A DNA stretch of 64,000 bases from Antilocapra americana (GCA_007570785.1 ML664199.1:24193915-24257914); one strand, 5' to 3'. Positions 1 through 15,500 are shown, counted from the first letter of the stretch. Program-made: numbers and translations. The notes: a model not told the origin generated them from the letters alone.

Positions 1-1411
<1,411 letters not shown>

Positions 1412-3153
1412 GCAGGGCACAGTCCCTGAGGCCAGGCTGTCTCCTCTGCACATCAGGGGCACCTCGCTTGTCCGAAGAACAGGGGGACACAGGCCTGTCT
1501 CCCAGTCTAACCAGATAGAAGATCCGTGTGGACATGAGGGTGCGCTGGCCTCACCAGGCTGGCCCATCCCCACTTGTTCCTCCATGGTCGCGGTCGGCAC
1601 TGCCCAGCGTGCACCAGCTGTGCCTGGAGGACACAGTGAAGCCTGTCTGTCCTGTGCAGAGTTCACCACCCCAGGAGACATACTTTTCTGGAAGACGGCA
1701 CACAGCCCAAGGGGGTATGGGAACAGGGGCACAGCTTGGGGGAGCTGCTTCCCCCGGGGGGTGGGGTAGGAGCACCCCATGAAGAATGCAGCTCTGAGGT
1801 TGGGAAAAGGCTGCAGAGGCACCATGTCCTCCTGCTCCAGGCTCAGCGTGGGTCTGCACTGCCTGCGGGACCCTGGGCTCACTGTCGCCACGGCCCTTCT
1901 GCCTGCAGGATGCCTGCCCCCCATGGAAGGCCAATCAAGGGCAGCCCCCTGGCTTCACTCATGCTGTGCAAGTCCAGCCTCAGGACCTGGGGTCCCTGAA
2001 CTGCCTCTGCTTTCTTTCTCGAGCGGACTGGACCTTCTGGGGCAGTAGTGCTCAGAGACACAAGTTGTTTGCGTTAAACAGAAATGAGGTGTTGGCTCTG
2101 CTTGGAAAGTGAAACAGCCACGGAACCCGTAGGCTCCAGAGGGTCTTGGACAGGGATGTGCCTCGTGCGCCTTCCAAGCACCTCAGGGAACGTGGGGTCT
2201 GTAGCCACGGGGACCTGGTCTGCTCATGCCAACAGGGGCCGGTTTCTTCCCCTCCTAGGGCTCAGTTTGTTTCTCTTCTGCAAATAAGAGGTTATTCTGT
2301 GATTCTAAGTCAGAGAAAGTAAAGTTGGGGCGAGCAGACCTGAAGGGGGTCTGGAGGCCATGCCAGGCCTTCCACAGATATGAGTGTGCTGTGAGCTGTC
2401 CGGGGAAACGGGAATGAAAACAGAACTGAGTTCTCACAGTAACTTCAAGTGTCTGGCAAACACTGAGAGAGGGGCTCAACAGCCTTGTTCTGGCAAATTC
2501 TCTGAGGACATCTGCTGTGGCCAGAGCCAGGAACCAGGGGTGATCACAGGTGGTTAACCGTGAATTCTCTGCTCAGCCCTCAGGGACAGATCTGACCCTG
2601 GTTGTTCCTAAATTCAAACCAGTCTCTGGCTTATACTTTTGTGAAATGACAAGTCCCATGACTGACAAATGCTTCTGGGGAGGAAACCAGATGTATGCGG
2701 AGGGCAACACACAACCTCCCACCCCTGAATGCAGAACACACTGGCCGTTTAACACCATTGTCATTTGTGGTGTCGGCCTGCTGTGCCCCACTGGGCACAC
2801 CCACACACAACCTGGTTACCCTCAGTCTCCGTGACCGCTTGGCACAATCCCAGCTCTGTGATGCTGCTGCCGCTGAAGCCAACTTCTCTGAGGCTGCTGA
2901 CGTCAGAGGAGGCGGAGCAGGCTGGCGGCGCCAGGCCTGTCTTGGGGGCTCAGCCCACGTGCAGGGAGTTCGTCCTGACAGTGACTCAGTCCTTCGTCAT
3001 CTGCTCACCTGGAGACAAACCCAGGCAGGGGTCACTCTGGGGGGGCTTGAGCCTACATGATGGATTCAGACCCCTGAGTCTACAAGGACTCTCACCGAGC
3101 AAAGCTGGGCTCCCCCTGCTGTCCTGTATGGCCACGGCCACTGTTCCTGCTGA

Positions 3154-3159
3154 AATAAA
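3154..3159 (+). terminator. EDAR: Possible alternative polyadenylation signal of EDAR (AATAAA)
   Basis: A canonical AATAAA lies 116 nt before the more distal one. It could give a slightly shorter transcript. Confidence 0.4.
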
Positions 3160-3269
3160 CACACTCAGAAAATACCCCAGCCAGAGCTGTGGGCCCTGGC
3201 CAGTGGAATCTTCACTGTCAATGTTTGTGTCTAGGTCTGTTTAAATAACTTATTATGTTTTACAGTTTC

Positions 3270-3275
3270 AATAAA
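3270..3275 (+). terminator. EDAR: Likely EDAR polyadenylation signal (AATAAA)
   Basis: A canonical hexamer is followed at about 3310-3350 by a strongly G/GT-rich stretch typical of a downstream cleavage element. It is the last hexamer before the intergenic SINE at 3575. Confidence 0.65.
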
Positions 3276-3574
3276 CTAATAACAAGAAGACCCTTGGCTT
3301 CCAGGGATCGGCTGGGGGAGGTGGCGGGGGCAGGGTGGTGTGGGTAGGCAGGTCTGTCGCTCTGCTCCTGGCTGTCACATGTGTGTGATGTGCTATGTAT
3401 GAGAGTCCCATCTGAGGCCAGCGGGGGTCTTAGCTGGCCTTGTCCCCCCCCCACCCAACAAGGGCTGCCTGCCCATCAGTGGGAGCCAAGGGGTTGCAGC
3501 AGGAGCCCGGGTGGGCACTGCCGTTCCAGTGATCACCGTCCAGCCAGGCTACCCAGTGCTTCCCTAACTTGGGG

Positions 3575-3753
3575 AAGTAAAAGTCGCTCAGTCGTGTCTG
3601 ACTCTTTGCAACCCCATGGACTGTAGCCTGCCAGCTCCTCTGTCCATGAATTCTCCAGGCAAGAATACTGGAGTATTCTCTAGCTCCCTTCTCTAGGGGA
3701 TTTTTGTGACCCAGAGATTGAGTTCTTTACTGTCTGAGCCATCAGGGAAGCCC
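3575..3753 (-). mobile_element. Bov-tA SINE
   Basis: This is a reverse-oriented ruminant Bov-tA SINE with the typical GTGTCTGACTCTTTGCAACC and CCATCAGGGAAGCCC ends. An imperfect target-site duplication, CCCTAACT followed by a G/A-rich run, flanks it on both sides at about 3562-3575 and 3751-3764. Confidence 0.9.
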
Positions 3754-5680
3754 TAACTCAGGGAGGACCAGCTATAAAGAGACAGAGAGACAGGAGGAGG
3801 AGGCCTGAGAAGGGGACAGAGGAGGCACCTGTGGATACCACAAGGGCGGGGGACCACACGAGGACCGAAGGGGCTCAGGGAGTTTTGTGATGACACAGCA
3901 GAGGGTCCACGGCGGGGCGGCAGTCACAACAGGTAAAGACCAGAGAGACAAACAGAGCTTTTGAGAATTCCTACAAGACCAGACCTGTGCCTCGGTGCCA
4001 CCAGCAAGAAGACAGCCTGCCCTGGCAGGCTCCCTGGTGTTCCGAGATTGCAGGGCCTGAGCATGGCCAGCAGACTCCTGGGGTGGCCACCTGCCTGCCG
4101 TCCTTTCTGCTGCCCAGGGCCCTCCCACCTGGAATCTCCTCAAGAGTCCTGCACAGGGTCACCATGACTCTCGGCCCCATATTCAAACACAATCTTGTGT
4201 GTGATCATGACACACACACACCCTGTGTCCTGAACCTGAACTTGGCGACCCAGACACTCTCAGCACAGGCTTGGCTTCCAGAAGAATAAACTGTGACTCA
4301 GAAGGGCTGTATTCAGGGTCACAGCAGTTTCCAGCCCACCTGCCGCTTCCACAGCCAAGAGGCTGGCGGGGCCATCCAGACACACCAGCTTCACCAGCAT
4401 CCTGGCGGGTTGTCCACATATGCCAGCCTCACTGGCATCCTGGCAGGGAAGCAGTCACACTTAGAAGGACCGGAGGCACTTCCACACCCCCAGGGCACCC
4501 CAGGGCAGTTAATTCAGACTCGGGGGCAGAGGGGAGAGAAAGGACTCTTTAAAGCCGACTCTGGTGACTGCGATGTGCAGCCCAGACTGAAAGCTCACTG
4601 CTTTAGACGAGGGACTGGGAAATGGGACACAAAGGGTCACCCACCCTCAGCTCAGTTGTGGAGTCACTGAAGGTGAGGGCACATCTGTGTGTTCCAACAC
4701 ACACTCCCTGTGCATTTACATATGTGTAAAACCTTAAACATGAACAAAAATACTTTCAAATAGCAGCAGAACATTAAAAATAGAAACAGGGTTCTGTTTT
4801 CTTTCTGCATCACCTTGTGTTCCCCATACCCCAACACCCCTTAGACGTGCACCCTCATGGGTTAGTGTTATAGCCACACTGAATACGGCTCTCCAGAGTT
4901 GAGTCTCACTCACTTGTTTATCATTTGCTTTGTTATTTCATCTTGCTTTTTAGACTTTCTGAAACCATTCTGCTTCCTCCTGAAGTACGCCCTTTAGAGG
5001 TTTAGGTGGAGCTTGGTGGTGGTAAGTGTTTGGTTTGTCTGAAAGGTCCTGGGAAGGGTGATGATAAGGACGCCTGGGCAGACGGCTGTGGGGAGTCACC
5101 CACCTGTGCTGCCCTTTCAGTTGACTTGTCTTCTCTCTGGGCTGCATGTAAGCGTCTGCTGGTCTTTGGTGTCCTTCCATTTCTTCCAGTTTGATGTTTC
5201 TGAGGAGTGATCTCTTTGCACCTGTTTTGCTTCTAGTTCATTTGGCTTTTTGAACTGGAGAGTTGTGTTTTCCATCCTTTTCATTTTATTCCCAGCCATG
5301 GGTTTCTCAGATCCCTCTGCTGCAATTTCTCCTGCTAGAGCACGTTTACACATGTATTAGATCCTTTCATGCTTCATCCTCCACGTAAGAGAGTCTTCCA
5401 AGTTTTTCTTGCTTCCCTACAGGCATTCTGCATAATTACTATGACCAATTCTCCTTTTAATCTTATCTATTGTCTGATTTCAACAATTACATTTTCGTTT
5501 CTGTAAGTTACTTTTTGAAAACGTTACAGTCCATTTTGTTTGTCTTCTGTCTCTTCATAGTACCTCTAGCCATCTAGTTTCTTTGAACCTAGCTAACATG
5601 GCTTATATTCCACTTGGGTATCTCAGCTGCTCTCTTCAACAGTGTCACTGAGGCAGGGTCCCACATGCCCTCTGAAGACT

Positions 5681-5881
5681 TGTTGTTTAGTCACTAAGTC
5701 ATGTCCGACTCTCTGAGACCCCATGGATCGTGGCCTGGCAGTCTCCTCTGTCCACAGAAGGATAGAGGCAAGGATACTGGAGTAGGTTGCCCTTCCTCCT
5801 CCAGGGGATCTTTCCCAGCCAGGGATCAAACTGCATCCTCGCATTGGTGGTTGGTTCTATGACTGAGCCACCTGGGAAGCA
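5681..5881 (-). mobile_element. Bov-tA SINE
   Basis: This is a reverse-oriented Bov-tA copy. It starts with the inverted 3' end (gtcatgtccgactctctgag) and finishes at the inverted tRNA-like head near gagccacctgggaagc. It is moderately diverged. Confidence 0.88.
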
Positions 5882-7686
5882 CCCTGCAGATAGGGTCTCA
5901 TCACTCGTGTTGTCTTCAGAGGTCCCAACTCTGCAAAGATCATGGTTAACCCACCACCCTGACAACCCCTCTTCTCTGCCCTCCAGTTCAGGGCCCTGGG
6001 CCCCAGGCCTTCGTGACCCACCTGTCAGTTCTTTCTCCAGGGGGTCTTGTACATGGCCACCAGTTGGGGGTGTGTATGTGTCCCCAGCATTCTTAGCTGC
6101 ATGGCAACCTGCAGGATGGGGTCAGTCCCTCCCACTGGAATCAAGCTCTCTACTTACTCCTTATTCCAGCAGGTATGGAGAGGCTGGAGGAGCAGATGTG
6201 AACCCCGACCAGACCCAGGTTGAGTCCCAGCCTTGCAAGCTCGTCCTCCCTTCTTGGAGGGTCACCGTGTGAGCAGCTATGAGTGGGTGCCGGGCCGTGT
6301 CTCTTCCAGCCTGAGAGAGGTCAACCAGGACAAGACCCAGCACGAGGGTCAGATGAGGATCAAACAACAGAACAGATAAGAACTTGGCTGAGTGCTGACA
6401 AACAGCAGAAGCTTCCTTCTCTAATCCTGCCTGTTATTAGTCCAGATGAGTTAGGATGATTTCCCCATATTCTAAAGGGAATTCAGACTGGGATTAGTCT
6501 TGGCCGAAGTGTGTGAAGTACTTGGGGAGGCGAGGCCCTGACACAGTGGAGCCCCACTGGGAACTCAGGGTCTGTTTCATGGGGTCTTCCTCCATGTCCC
6601 CCCGGCTAAGCTTGGATGGTCGCTCGTCAGGTTCTGAACCTTCCTTGGTATGTGATTCCTGTTCCATAAAAGTTTGCCATGTAAACTGTTAACTTATTAC
6701 TAACACTGAAGTGAAACATTAATTTCTAGTTAGTGATTGCGGGAGTATGTATAAGCTCCAAATGTGTGTGACTGTCTCGCAACCGGGCACCCTGCTGAGC
6801 TTCTAAAGAACCCCACAGCCCCCAGGTGGGCCCATCACCTGAACTTCCCTCCCCAAAGTTATACTTCCTCAAACACTGGCCATGTGTCACAGGATGGGTG
6901 GGTGGGCTGTTTCAGTCCCAACCTTAATAGGCACATATCCAGTATCTCACAGCACTCACTGATTTCATAGCCCTTTAAACCTACAGCTTTATCAGGAATG
7001 TAAGTTGAATTATACTTTTAGGCATTTGTTAAATGTATGGTTTTCTAGCTTTGCTTGGCAAACATGTGTTTTTTTTACCACAAAGCCAACCCGATATTTC
7101 TAGAAAGCATGCTTCCCCAGCTGATGATGGATTAATGTTCCTGTAATATACAGTTGGTGTTGGTTTGTTCCAATTTCTTTGAAATTCTTGAAACATACTT
7201 TTTCTGACAATTTTTGGTGCTGGGCTCATGCTGTGTGAAATGAATTAGAAGGTTTTTTTCTACCTTCTGGGCCAGTTTAATTAGTTTTAAATACTTCCTC
7301 TTTGAAATGTTAAAACAATTCGCCTGTAAAACACCTGAAATTAATGTCATTTAAAAATTAATTTTCACACTTACAAAAGACTTAAATGATTTTCCATTGA
7401 AGATTTCTTGAGACAATTCTGAGAGTTTGTCTTTTTCTAGAAAATGGTCCATTTCATCCAGATTTTCAAATTTATCAGCATAGAGCAATAGAGAATTTAT
7501 TTATAATTTTAAAAACATTTTTTATCCTAAATATTTTTGTTCTTTTCATGTTCCTGGCTTTCTATGTTTTGTCATAGTTTATATATGCATTTTAGTTTTC
7601 AGTTAAAAGCAATCTCTCCTGCTTTTAACACTTACTCCGACGTTTTCCAAAAGCATTCTTGTAGCCTTCTTCATTCTTGTCAAAGT

Positions 7687-7995
7687 GAAAGTTGCTCAGT
7701 CATGTCCAACTCTGCGACCCTGTGGACTATACAGTCCATGGAATTCTCCAGGCCAGAATACTGGAGTGGGTAGCCTTTGCCTCCTCCAGGATATCTTCCC
7801 AACCCAGGGATGGAACCCAGGTCTCCCGCATTACAGGCAGATTCTTTACCAGCTGAGCCACAAGGGAAGCCCAAGAATACTGGAGTGGATAGTCTATCCC
7901 TTCTGGAGTGGATCTTCCCGACCCAGGAATCGAACCAGAGTCTCCTGCATTGCAGGCAGATTCTTTACCAACTGAGCTATCAGGGAAGCCTTCTT
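7687..7995 (-). mobile_element. Bov-tA SINE with duplicated head unit
   Basis: A full Bov-tA copy (to about 7872) is followed directly by a second partial head-and-middle unit (about 7873-7992). Both read in reverse and both end in the gagc(c/t)a..agggaagcc motif. The composite is bracketed by TTGTCAAAGT at 7677-7686 and 7996-8005, so the two units inserted as one element. Confidence 0.9.
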
Positions 7996-9064
7996 TTGTC
8001 AAAGTTAACACTGAAATGGAATCTTCAACTCCATCTCTGATGAAGGCTCAGTGAGGGGACCCCTGCTCGCCTCGCCCTCCCCACCTTGACCCCAGGCCCC
8101 ACAGCGGCTGCTCCTGATGACGGCTAGTTGCGTCTCAGGCACACACTCTCAACCACTGCTCTCCGTTGTTTACCCTTCCAAGAAATTTAACATTTCACTC
8201 CATTTTATACACGAACTACAATGATTTAAACCTACCTATGTTTAAGTGGTTTCAGTGTTCACTGCAGTCTTTTGGTATGATGTTGATTCAGTGAACTCAA
8301 TTCTAAATTGGTTAGAAAAATCTGTGCAGTTTCTCTTCTCAGGAACAGTGGCTAAGTGGTGTAACTTCTGAACACCTACAAGTCTGAAAACATTTTTTCA
8401 CTGATGACAGGCATGTCCACCAGGCATAAATCCTCAGATCAGAGATCCCGCCCCCCAGAGCCAGAGGGGTGGCTCCCTATCAACCTCTGGCAGGTTTCCT
8501 CTCCTGCAGGCAGGGGCTTCTGCCTGCCTTCCCCACTCCATCAACACTGTGCATGCACACAGCCCCCCCTCACGGTCTCCCCGGTGGGGACAGGTGCTTT
8601 CCATCTCCACTCGGCTGCAGCCCAGAACTTGGCCCCTTCAGAAGCGCCACACTGTCTGCCTGCCCCCAGCACCGACTCCACCTCCTGTAGTATTGATGAA
8701 GGATGCTCATTTTTGCATCTGCATTTTCAAGTTCCTAGAAAGCCTCCACATCACCTCAGCCTGCTCTCTGTATGGACTTCTGCTTCACAAACAGCACAGC
8801 TTCTTATATTTTCTTGAAAAGGCCCAGGTCTCCAGATCCCAGGATGAGATTTATGCTGAGGAGTATAATTTCTGATTTCCTCTGTGTGTCCTCCCTTTGT
8901 CCCACGCCCCGAGCGCCAGCTCACCTGGACCCCAGCCACACCCCTCCCCTCTGACAGCAGCGAGGTCCCCAGTGCTGGGCCAATGGCAGCTCAGATGTAT
9001 GTGCTTCTGCTTATGGAAGGCGAGGCTCTTCACGTGTTAAGAAAACAGAACAATATGATCTGTG

Positions 9065-9413
9065 TTCCCACACAAACACCAATTTTATTCCAAGTAATCA
9101 CATAATTTTAAAAATTTTCCCAAAACATTTTTACAAAGAGTAGTCCCAGTGTCATTTGCCCTGAAAGTTCCATTGTGTACATGAGTACCACCTGAGCCAA
9201 ATGCAAAAAGTCCAAACTTGCTGGAGCTTCCATGGGTTTCATTTTAAAAGTTTAAAAAAAAAAAAATTAGAAAAAAAATTTGTTTTTCTATTTTTCATGA
9301 TAAATGATGCTACTCATATGTAACTTTACTCAATACTTTTACTTACTTTGCTGATTTTTACAATCTGACAAGCAGCAGCACGTGTGCAGTATCTGTAAAT
9401 AGTAACGACCAGT
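9065..9413 (-). other. CCDC138: CCDC138 3' untranslated region
   Basis: This runs from the CCDC138 stop codon to the predicted cleavage site just past AATAAA (minus strand, 9084-9089). It is AT-rich, with an A/T homopolymer stretch near 9250-9280 and no open frame of note. Confidence 0.65.
9084..9089 (-). terminator. CCDC138: Likely CCDC138 polyadenylation signal (AATAAA on the minus strand)
   Basis: TTTATT on the given strand reads AATAAA for CCDC138. It is followed on the minus strand by a GT-rich run (GGTGTTTGTGTGGG), a good downstream element, about 325 nt after the stop. Confidence 0.7.
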
Positions 9414-9579
9414 CTAAGGGTTCACGCTGGCGGCCAGGGAGTTGCACTTCGTTAGACCCAAATTGAACAGAGTGGAGTTGAGGTTGATGCAGAGAAAGGC
9501 GTGCTCTGGGTGTGTCGTCCTCTGTATCTCCTGAAGCATCAGGTGGATTGTGAAGAGTTCAAAGAGCTTCTTATTACTC
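9414..9579 (-). CDS. CCDC138: CCDC138 exon 15 (stop codon)
   Basis: The acceptor CTCTCTTGCAG opens [20 protein letters not shown] and the exon ends LAASVNP with the stop at 9414-9416. The N-terminal extension of the open frame to 9650 is intron read-through. Confidence 0.96.
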
Positions 9580-12500
9580 CTGCAAGAGAGGGAGCACCTT
9601 AAGGTCATCTCATACTCAAGAACAGTGAGAGCCTTGCGTGTGAATGGCACCCTGTTTCATACATAGCGGAGGAAGTGGGTAACTAGAGGATTCACATGCC
9701 GAGACAGACAAGACATGATCTGTGAAATGTGGAAAAGTATTCAAGGAGAAAAGGGGACAATTCATCACCCTAGAGCCTGCACCACAGTCACTACCAGAGC
9801 AGGCTTGCCCTCAGCTAGCCAGGGTCAAGTACCCGACCACCAGGTCTCAGGTATGTCAGCTTCTTCACAGAGCAGACCCTTAGCTGGCCCCTTGACTTAG
9901 CTCCTGGCCACTGTCCTTTGCAGAGCAACCAGTCAGCAACCTCACTTTCAATAAGTTAGACTCGTATCTGGTAACCTATTTCTTACCTCCTTGTCCACAT
10001 CTATTTCCCTCTATGGTATATAACCTTGATAACCATCCACCTCATATCCAGGATCTCCATCTCTGTGGATTTACAGGTTTACTCTAAGGCTGGCTTGAGC
10101 ATCAGTGATCCCCAGCCCCTCATTCAAGCTTTGCTCCAATTCTTTATCTACTCCTGAAACGAACCCAAACTACAAAGCTCTGGCCCAGGACACAGCCACA
10201 TGGGAACCACACCTCCATCAATTCCAGGAGTAGGAACTCAGAGGAATGAAACACTCCCGCAGCCTCAGGGCACCACAGAGGGTGAAGGACCACAGGCCTC
10301 CCGGAGAATTCACTGATTACAAATCAAGACAGTCACGGCCAGTCAGCCTGAGAGAAAAGACAAGAACTGACAGGCCTGAATGACACCAGAGCTAAACTAG
10401 TAACTTGCTGAACTGAGGGTGAAGTCACAACATGACAGTTTACTACAGTGTGGCATCATGTGCGACACCAGGCAGGACAGGCTGACCTGCGGTCACACAA
10501 CCCCAAGTAACTTCAGGGTGTGTTGTGTTTACTGAACCAAACCAAGAGGTCATGTCACAAAAACACAGCACACAGAAGATGTTCCGATTTCCCTCAAAAG
10601 AAACACTAGAGTATACGAGATTCAGGAAAAATATAGCTTAAAGTCTATGTCCCTTTTTTTTTTTTTTAAATAATTTAAATACCAGTGCTTGCATTAGGCA
10701 AAGAAATATAAAAAGAAAGCCCTCACTTATGGCAATGAAATCAAACCAGTGCAGCAGTGCGTCCATGACTGCTTGTGGCCAGCACAGGTCACAGTCTTTT
10801 CTGCCTGCTTCCTTCTCACCCCTGACCCAGTGCATCCACAGTAAGCACCAGCAGGACGCACCTTCACCTGCCTCTTGTCTTTACCTGTGATCCTGTGATC
10901 CCAGCATGCCAGCCTGCAGAAAGCTGGTCCAGGGTTCACTCTGTCACTAAGTGCGGGGCCTGAGATCAGCATTAACACACCACATGCTTGCTGGAAACTC
11001 TGACTCAATAATGACAGTGGAGCCAGTGTAGGAAGCAGAACTCTAAATGGTCACAGGGAGCTAGTTTCTGATGAGAAAGGTCAGAAATCAGAAATACTTA
11101 CTTGATCTTGGAAAGCTTCTGCAGGATGATACTGAGCTTCTCTAGGACGGGGAGGTCGAGCTTCGGGGCCCGGAGCAGCACGGAGCAGGTCCGGAAGAAG
11201 AGCGAGCAGCTGCAGGCCTCCAGGAAGGGCTGCAGGGCGCCTGCAAGACAGGCGCTGTCAGGGGCAGGGGGTGGGGGCCAGCACCCGGGGGCACAGTTAC
11301 CAGCCCTGCTGGGTAGGGTTTCCATTCTTTACACTCTTACACTGTGGGGAAAATGCCATCACTGGAAGAATTATAATATCTACTGGCTCTTGTTGAACAA
11401 GCAAACTGAAGGTAATGACGTCAGAGAGTTCTGTTCTTCAGATGTCAGATTCTTCCATTAAGCAGAATTGAGAATAAAGTCCATAAGAGGAGGCTGTTTA
11501 AATACTGCTTAAGCAGTACTTAACAATAATAAGAAATTCTCTTGGGGTGGTAATTTTTAAAATCATCTTAAATTTAAGAATTTCATTTATGTGTTAATGG
11601 CAACTTGCATCACCACTGAATAAGGAAGAACTTTTTAGCATAAAATTGGGAAAGATTCATAAAAGAGAAGGTTGAAGATTTTAATAAAAACTTTTTGAAA
11701 AGACATGCTTTTTACAGTCTTCCTTGCTTAAATTTTTTTGAGCACTAAAAGTTCATTCATATTTAACTTTCAAATTGCGGTTAAATATGCATAAGGTAAC
11801 ATGCACCACTGTAACCACCTGGAAAAGTCTGCTAGTGCTAAGTGCACAAATGGCGTGTGCACACACCACGCCACGCACCCCAGAAGCTGCTCATCTCCCA
11901 GCTGACTCTGTTCCGTGCGTTACTAACCCCCAGCCTCTGTGCCCCATTCCTGCCTCTTGTCTCTGCACTTGACAACACGAGGGCCCTCCCGTGTGTGAAG
12001 TCACGGAGGATCTGCCCTTCTGTGTCTGTCTTATTACACTGAGCATAACATCCTTGAAGCCCATCCGTGGTGTAGCAGGTGTCAGCTTCCACCTTTTTAA
12101 AAGCTGAATAACATTCCATGGTACACAGATCACACTTTCTCTTGCTGCTTTCAAGGTTCTCTGGTTTTGACAGTCTGACACTTTAATATCATGTGTCTCC
12201 AAAGTGGGGGTCTCTCTGGGTTTATTCTGAACTTCTCTGAGCTGTGGAATTTGGTGAAAATCTTAGATTTTTAAAAGCACGTCTTTCCTCCAATGTGGTA
12301 AGTTTTCAGCCATATTTCTTTACATCAACTTCATGAATTCTCTCAGCCAAATCTCTGGACAAGCACCTGCAGCTTCACAGAGCACTGTGTATCTAGCCCT
12401 GCCCTGGATTAGATGTTGTCTTCAGGAGTGTTGTGGCTGGGCTGATCTTCTGTCCAGACACTAAGACTTTCTCCACATCAACAGTAAAGCTGTGTCGCTC

Positions 12501-15500
12501 TCTTATCATTTGTGTGTTCACTAAGCAGCACTTTTAATTTCCTTCAAGAACTCTTCCTCTGCATTCACAGCTCGGCTAACAGCTTAGTGGAAGAACCCCA
12601 GCTGTAGGCCTGTCTTCGCTTTTGACCCACCTTTCTCACTAACTTTAATCACGTCTAGCTTTCCATTTTCAGTGAGAGAGGAGTGCTCTTCCTCTCATAT
12701 GAACTCTCTGAGGCCTCTGTAGGGGTGTTAATTAGCCTAATTTCAGGGAGCAGGGAGGCCCGAGGAATGAGATGGGGGAATGGCAGTCAGTGATGCAGGC
12801 AGAACACACACAACATTATTAAGTTCGAGGCCCGCCCCCACCCCCCACCCCTCCTGCTCCAAACCACGATAAGAGTAACATCAAGACCACTGGTCACTGT
12901 AACAAACACAGTAATAATGAAAAGGTTTGAAACACCATGAGAATGACCAAAATGTGCCAGAGAGATGTGAAGGGAGCAAATGCTGCTGGAAAAATGGTGC
13001 TGGAAGATCAGTTCAAGGCAAGGTTTCCACATACCTTCAGTATGTTTTAAAAAAAAAAAGAAGTACTTACAAGAGCACAATTCACAATAGGCTTGTGAAT
13101 GTACGTATTTTTGGATAGTAGGACTTTCGGGTATTTGGCCAGTTTCCCAACTTCTATTACTTTTAAAATAAAATTAAACTTTACTTAAAAAAGAAAAACA
13201 AGGTCTGAGAAACATACGCAAATACATTGTTCCATTCAGGTGTTAAACGGTAGCACAAGATGGTTTATAGAGCACAAAAGAGAATAAACTGATAACACAA
13301 ATACAGACTTAAGTCATTTTATTTAAACTACATCTGACAAGAAAAGGAAAGTTCTTCAAGAGAAAGTGAAACTTATGCTCTTACACAGTTAAGCCCAGGT
13401 AAGTGAGTGACAGCTTTCACCACTGACAGGAAGGAAAAAAGAAACTACAGAGTAATTTTCTAAAAGCACACTGCTCAGTTATTATCTGATTTATATTCAT
13501 ATGCAAAACGTATAATCAGAAGCTGTCAATCTAACAATAGCACTGTGCTCACAACGCACACTCAGGTAGAGCAACGCACAGACCTCCGTTCAAACTCACT
13601 GACGTGTAGCCCAGCAGCTCTCAGAGAACTCTGCCCACAGAGTTCCTGGCACTTCTCACACTTTGGGGGGAGGTAGGGTGGGGATGGCAAAGAAGACCCG
13701 CAGCGGATGGACAGGAGGCCCTGGACAGACACAGAGAGCTCCTACCGCTTCTCCACATCTGTGCCAAAGATCGGTCTTCTTAAACTTCCAACACAGCGCT
13801 GGGAACCCACCACCTCCCCCCAAATATGTGACAACAGTCATAAACAAGGTGGCCACCAGACTGGGTGGCTCAGGTCCCCCAGTCACAGCCCCCCAGACAA
13901 ACTGGAACTCAACTTGAACCCGAGACACGAGGCTCCCGAATGACGAGCCCAGCAGCCAGCTAAGGCAAGCACTACAGTGTAGGCAGACAGTCACAAAATT
14001 CCTCTACTTCTGAGTCTGGTCCACAAGAACCTCTGCCAGAGGCCCCACCAAGCCCTACTGGAAACGCCCTTTGCTCAAATAAACTTCTCAAGTTACAATG
14101 TGTCTCAGTTTACCATTTTACAGTGCTGCTAAAAACACTAGAAGACAAAAACAAAACAAACATACAGAATACACGCCCAATGTTTTAAACTACTCTGGGA
14201 TTTAACAGACATGAAACAACTGTGGAGTCACCTGCCAGTCTCAGGCCGTTTCTAAACTGAACCCCAGGTGGACACCACCAGAAATAGCTTAGCCACTGGC
14301 AGCTCCTCCGGGGCCCCTGGGTCCAGAGCCCCAGACGGGCACTGAGGAGGCCCCATTCAGCCAAGTGGCAGACCCGAGGCCCAAACCACGGCACTGCATA
14401 CACGGGCCACCAAGGCCCAAGAGCTGCAGACCAGTGCCATCAGGATGTCTTTTCCAACAATTCTTCCTAAACAGTTATATGGTAAAAGAGGGCTTCCCCA
14501 GTGGATCAGAAGTAAAGAATCTATCTGCAATGCAGGAGATGTGGGTTCTATCTCTGGGTTGAGAAGATCCCCTGGAGAAGGGAATGGCAACCCACTCCAG
14601 TGTTCTTGCCTGGAGAATCCCATGGATGGAGGAGTCTGGCAGGATACAATCCATAGGGTCACAAAGAGTCAGACATGACTGAGCAACTAAACAATATGGT
14701 GAAATGAGTTTCCCACCTCAAACCTAAAAAAAAAGCCAAACCAACAGTAGAGAAGTATTTGCTGTATTTTGATCTATGATTCATTTATCCCTTCAACAAA
14801 CTTTGTTGGCTAGAACCAGACACTGGGTTTATACTAAAAATGGAAAATGCGTCCAACAAATACACACACTTCAGTCAGCGACCCTCAAAGTTATACCACT
14901 TCTGGTCTCCTGGGTTCCATCTCTCTGTCAGCACAGCTCCCAGACGGCAGTCTCAGGAGCAGTTGTTTACCCCACAGGATAGGAAGAGCGGGAGAGGGTG
15001 AGGGCGGCTGGGACAGAGGCGCGGGGCCGTGCCTGAGGAATCAGACACGGTCTCCCGCATGGGTGCCATGCGCGCCCCCAATACTTCTGAGGTTGTGCCA
15101 CGTTGTCCTCCTGCCTACACGGTGACTTCGTCTGTCAGACGCTCAGATGGCTTTGTCTCTGATGAACAAACATTTATAACCGATAGGAGTTTTGTTTTCC
15201 TTATTTAAAAAAACCCTGTGAAACTCACTGGAAATTCACCTACTTCACAAAGTAACCTCAAGTCTCTGTGTCTCAGTTACTAATTTTGTACGGCTGCCAT
15301 GGACCTGACATCAGTCAGTCAAGAGCTACCCACATCACCATCACCCCTCAGGTAGTCAGAGTTAGACCCCAGTGGGCAGTCTGCTCTTTCAACAGTGACA
15401 GTCAAGAGATGAACATGAATAAACTCAGTCAACAGAGGCTGTCCCCCTGGGGCAGAAGGAAGCAGCCCAGGGTGGGGAGTGTGTGGCAGAGACCCTCCCC

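Larger units (their letters stand above)
1412..3295 (+). other. EDAR: EDAR 3' untranslated region
   Basis: The non-coding tail of the terminal exon runs from the stop to a cleavage site expected 15-25 nt after AATAAA at 3270-3275. Short open frames on both strands here look like chance products of GC-rich sequence. The 1.9-kb length fits a long mammalian EDAR 3' UTR. The exact end is inferred. Confidence 0.65.
3296..9064. other. Intergenic region between convergent EDAR and CCDC138
   Basis: Apart from three Bov-tA SINE copies, I see no conserved coding exon, RNA gene or clear regulatory element in these 5.8 kb. Parts of 3750-4700 and 8400-8950 are GC-rich and give short open frames on both strands with no recognisable protein. 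The two genes end facing each other here. Confidence 0.6.
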
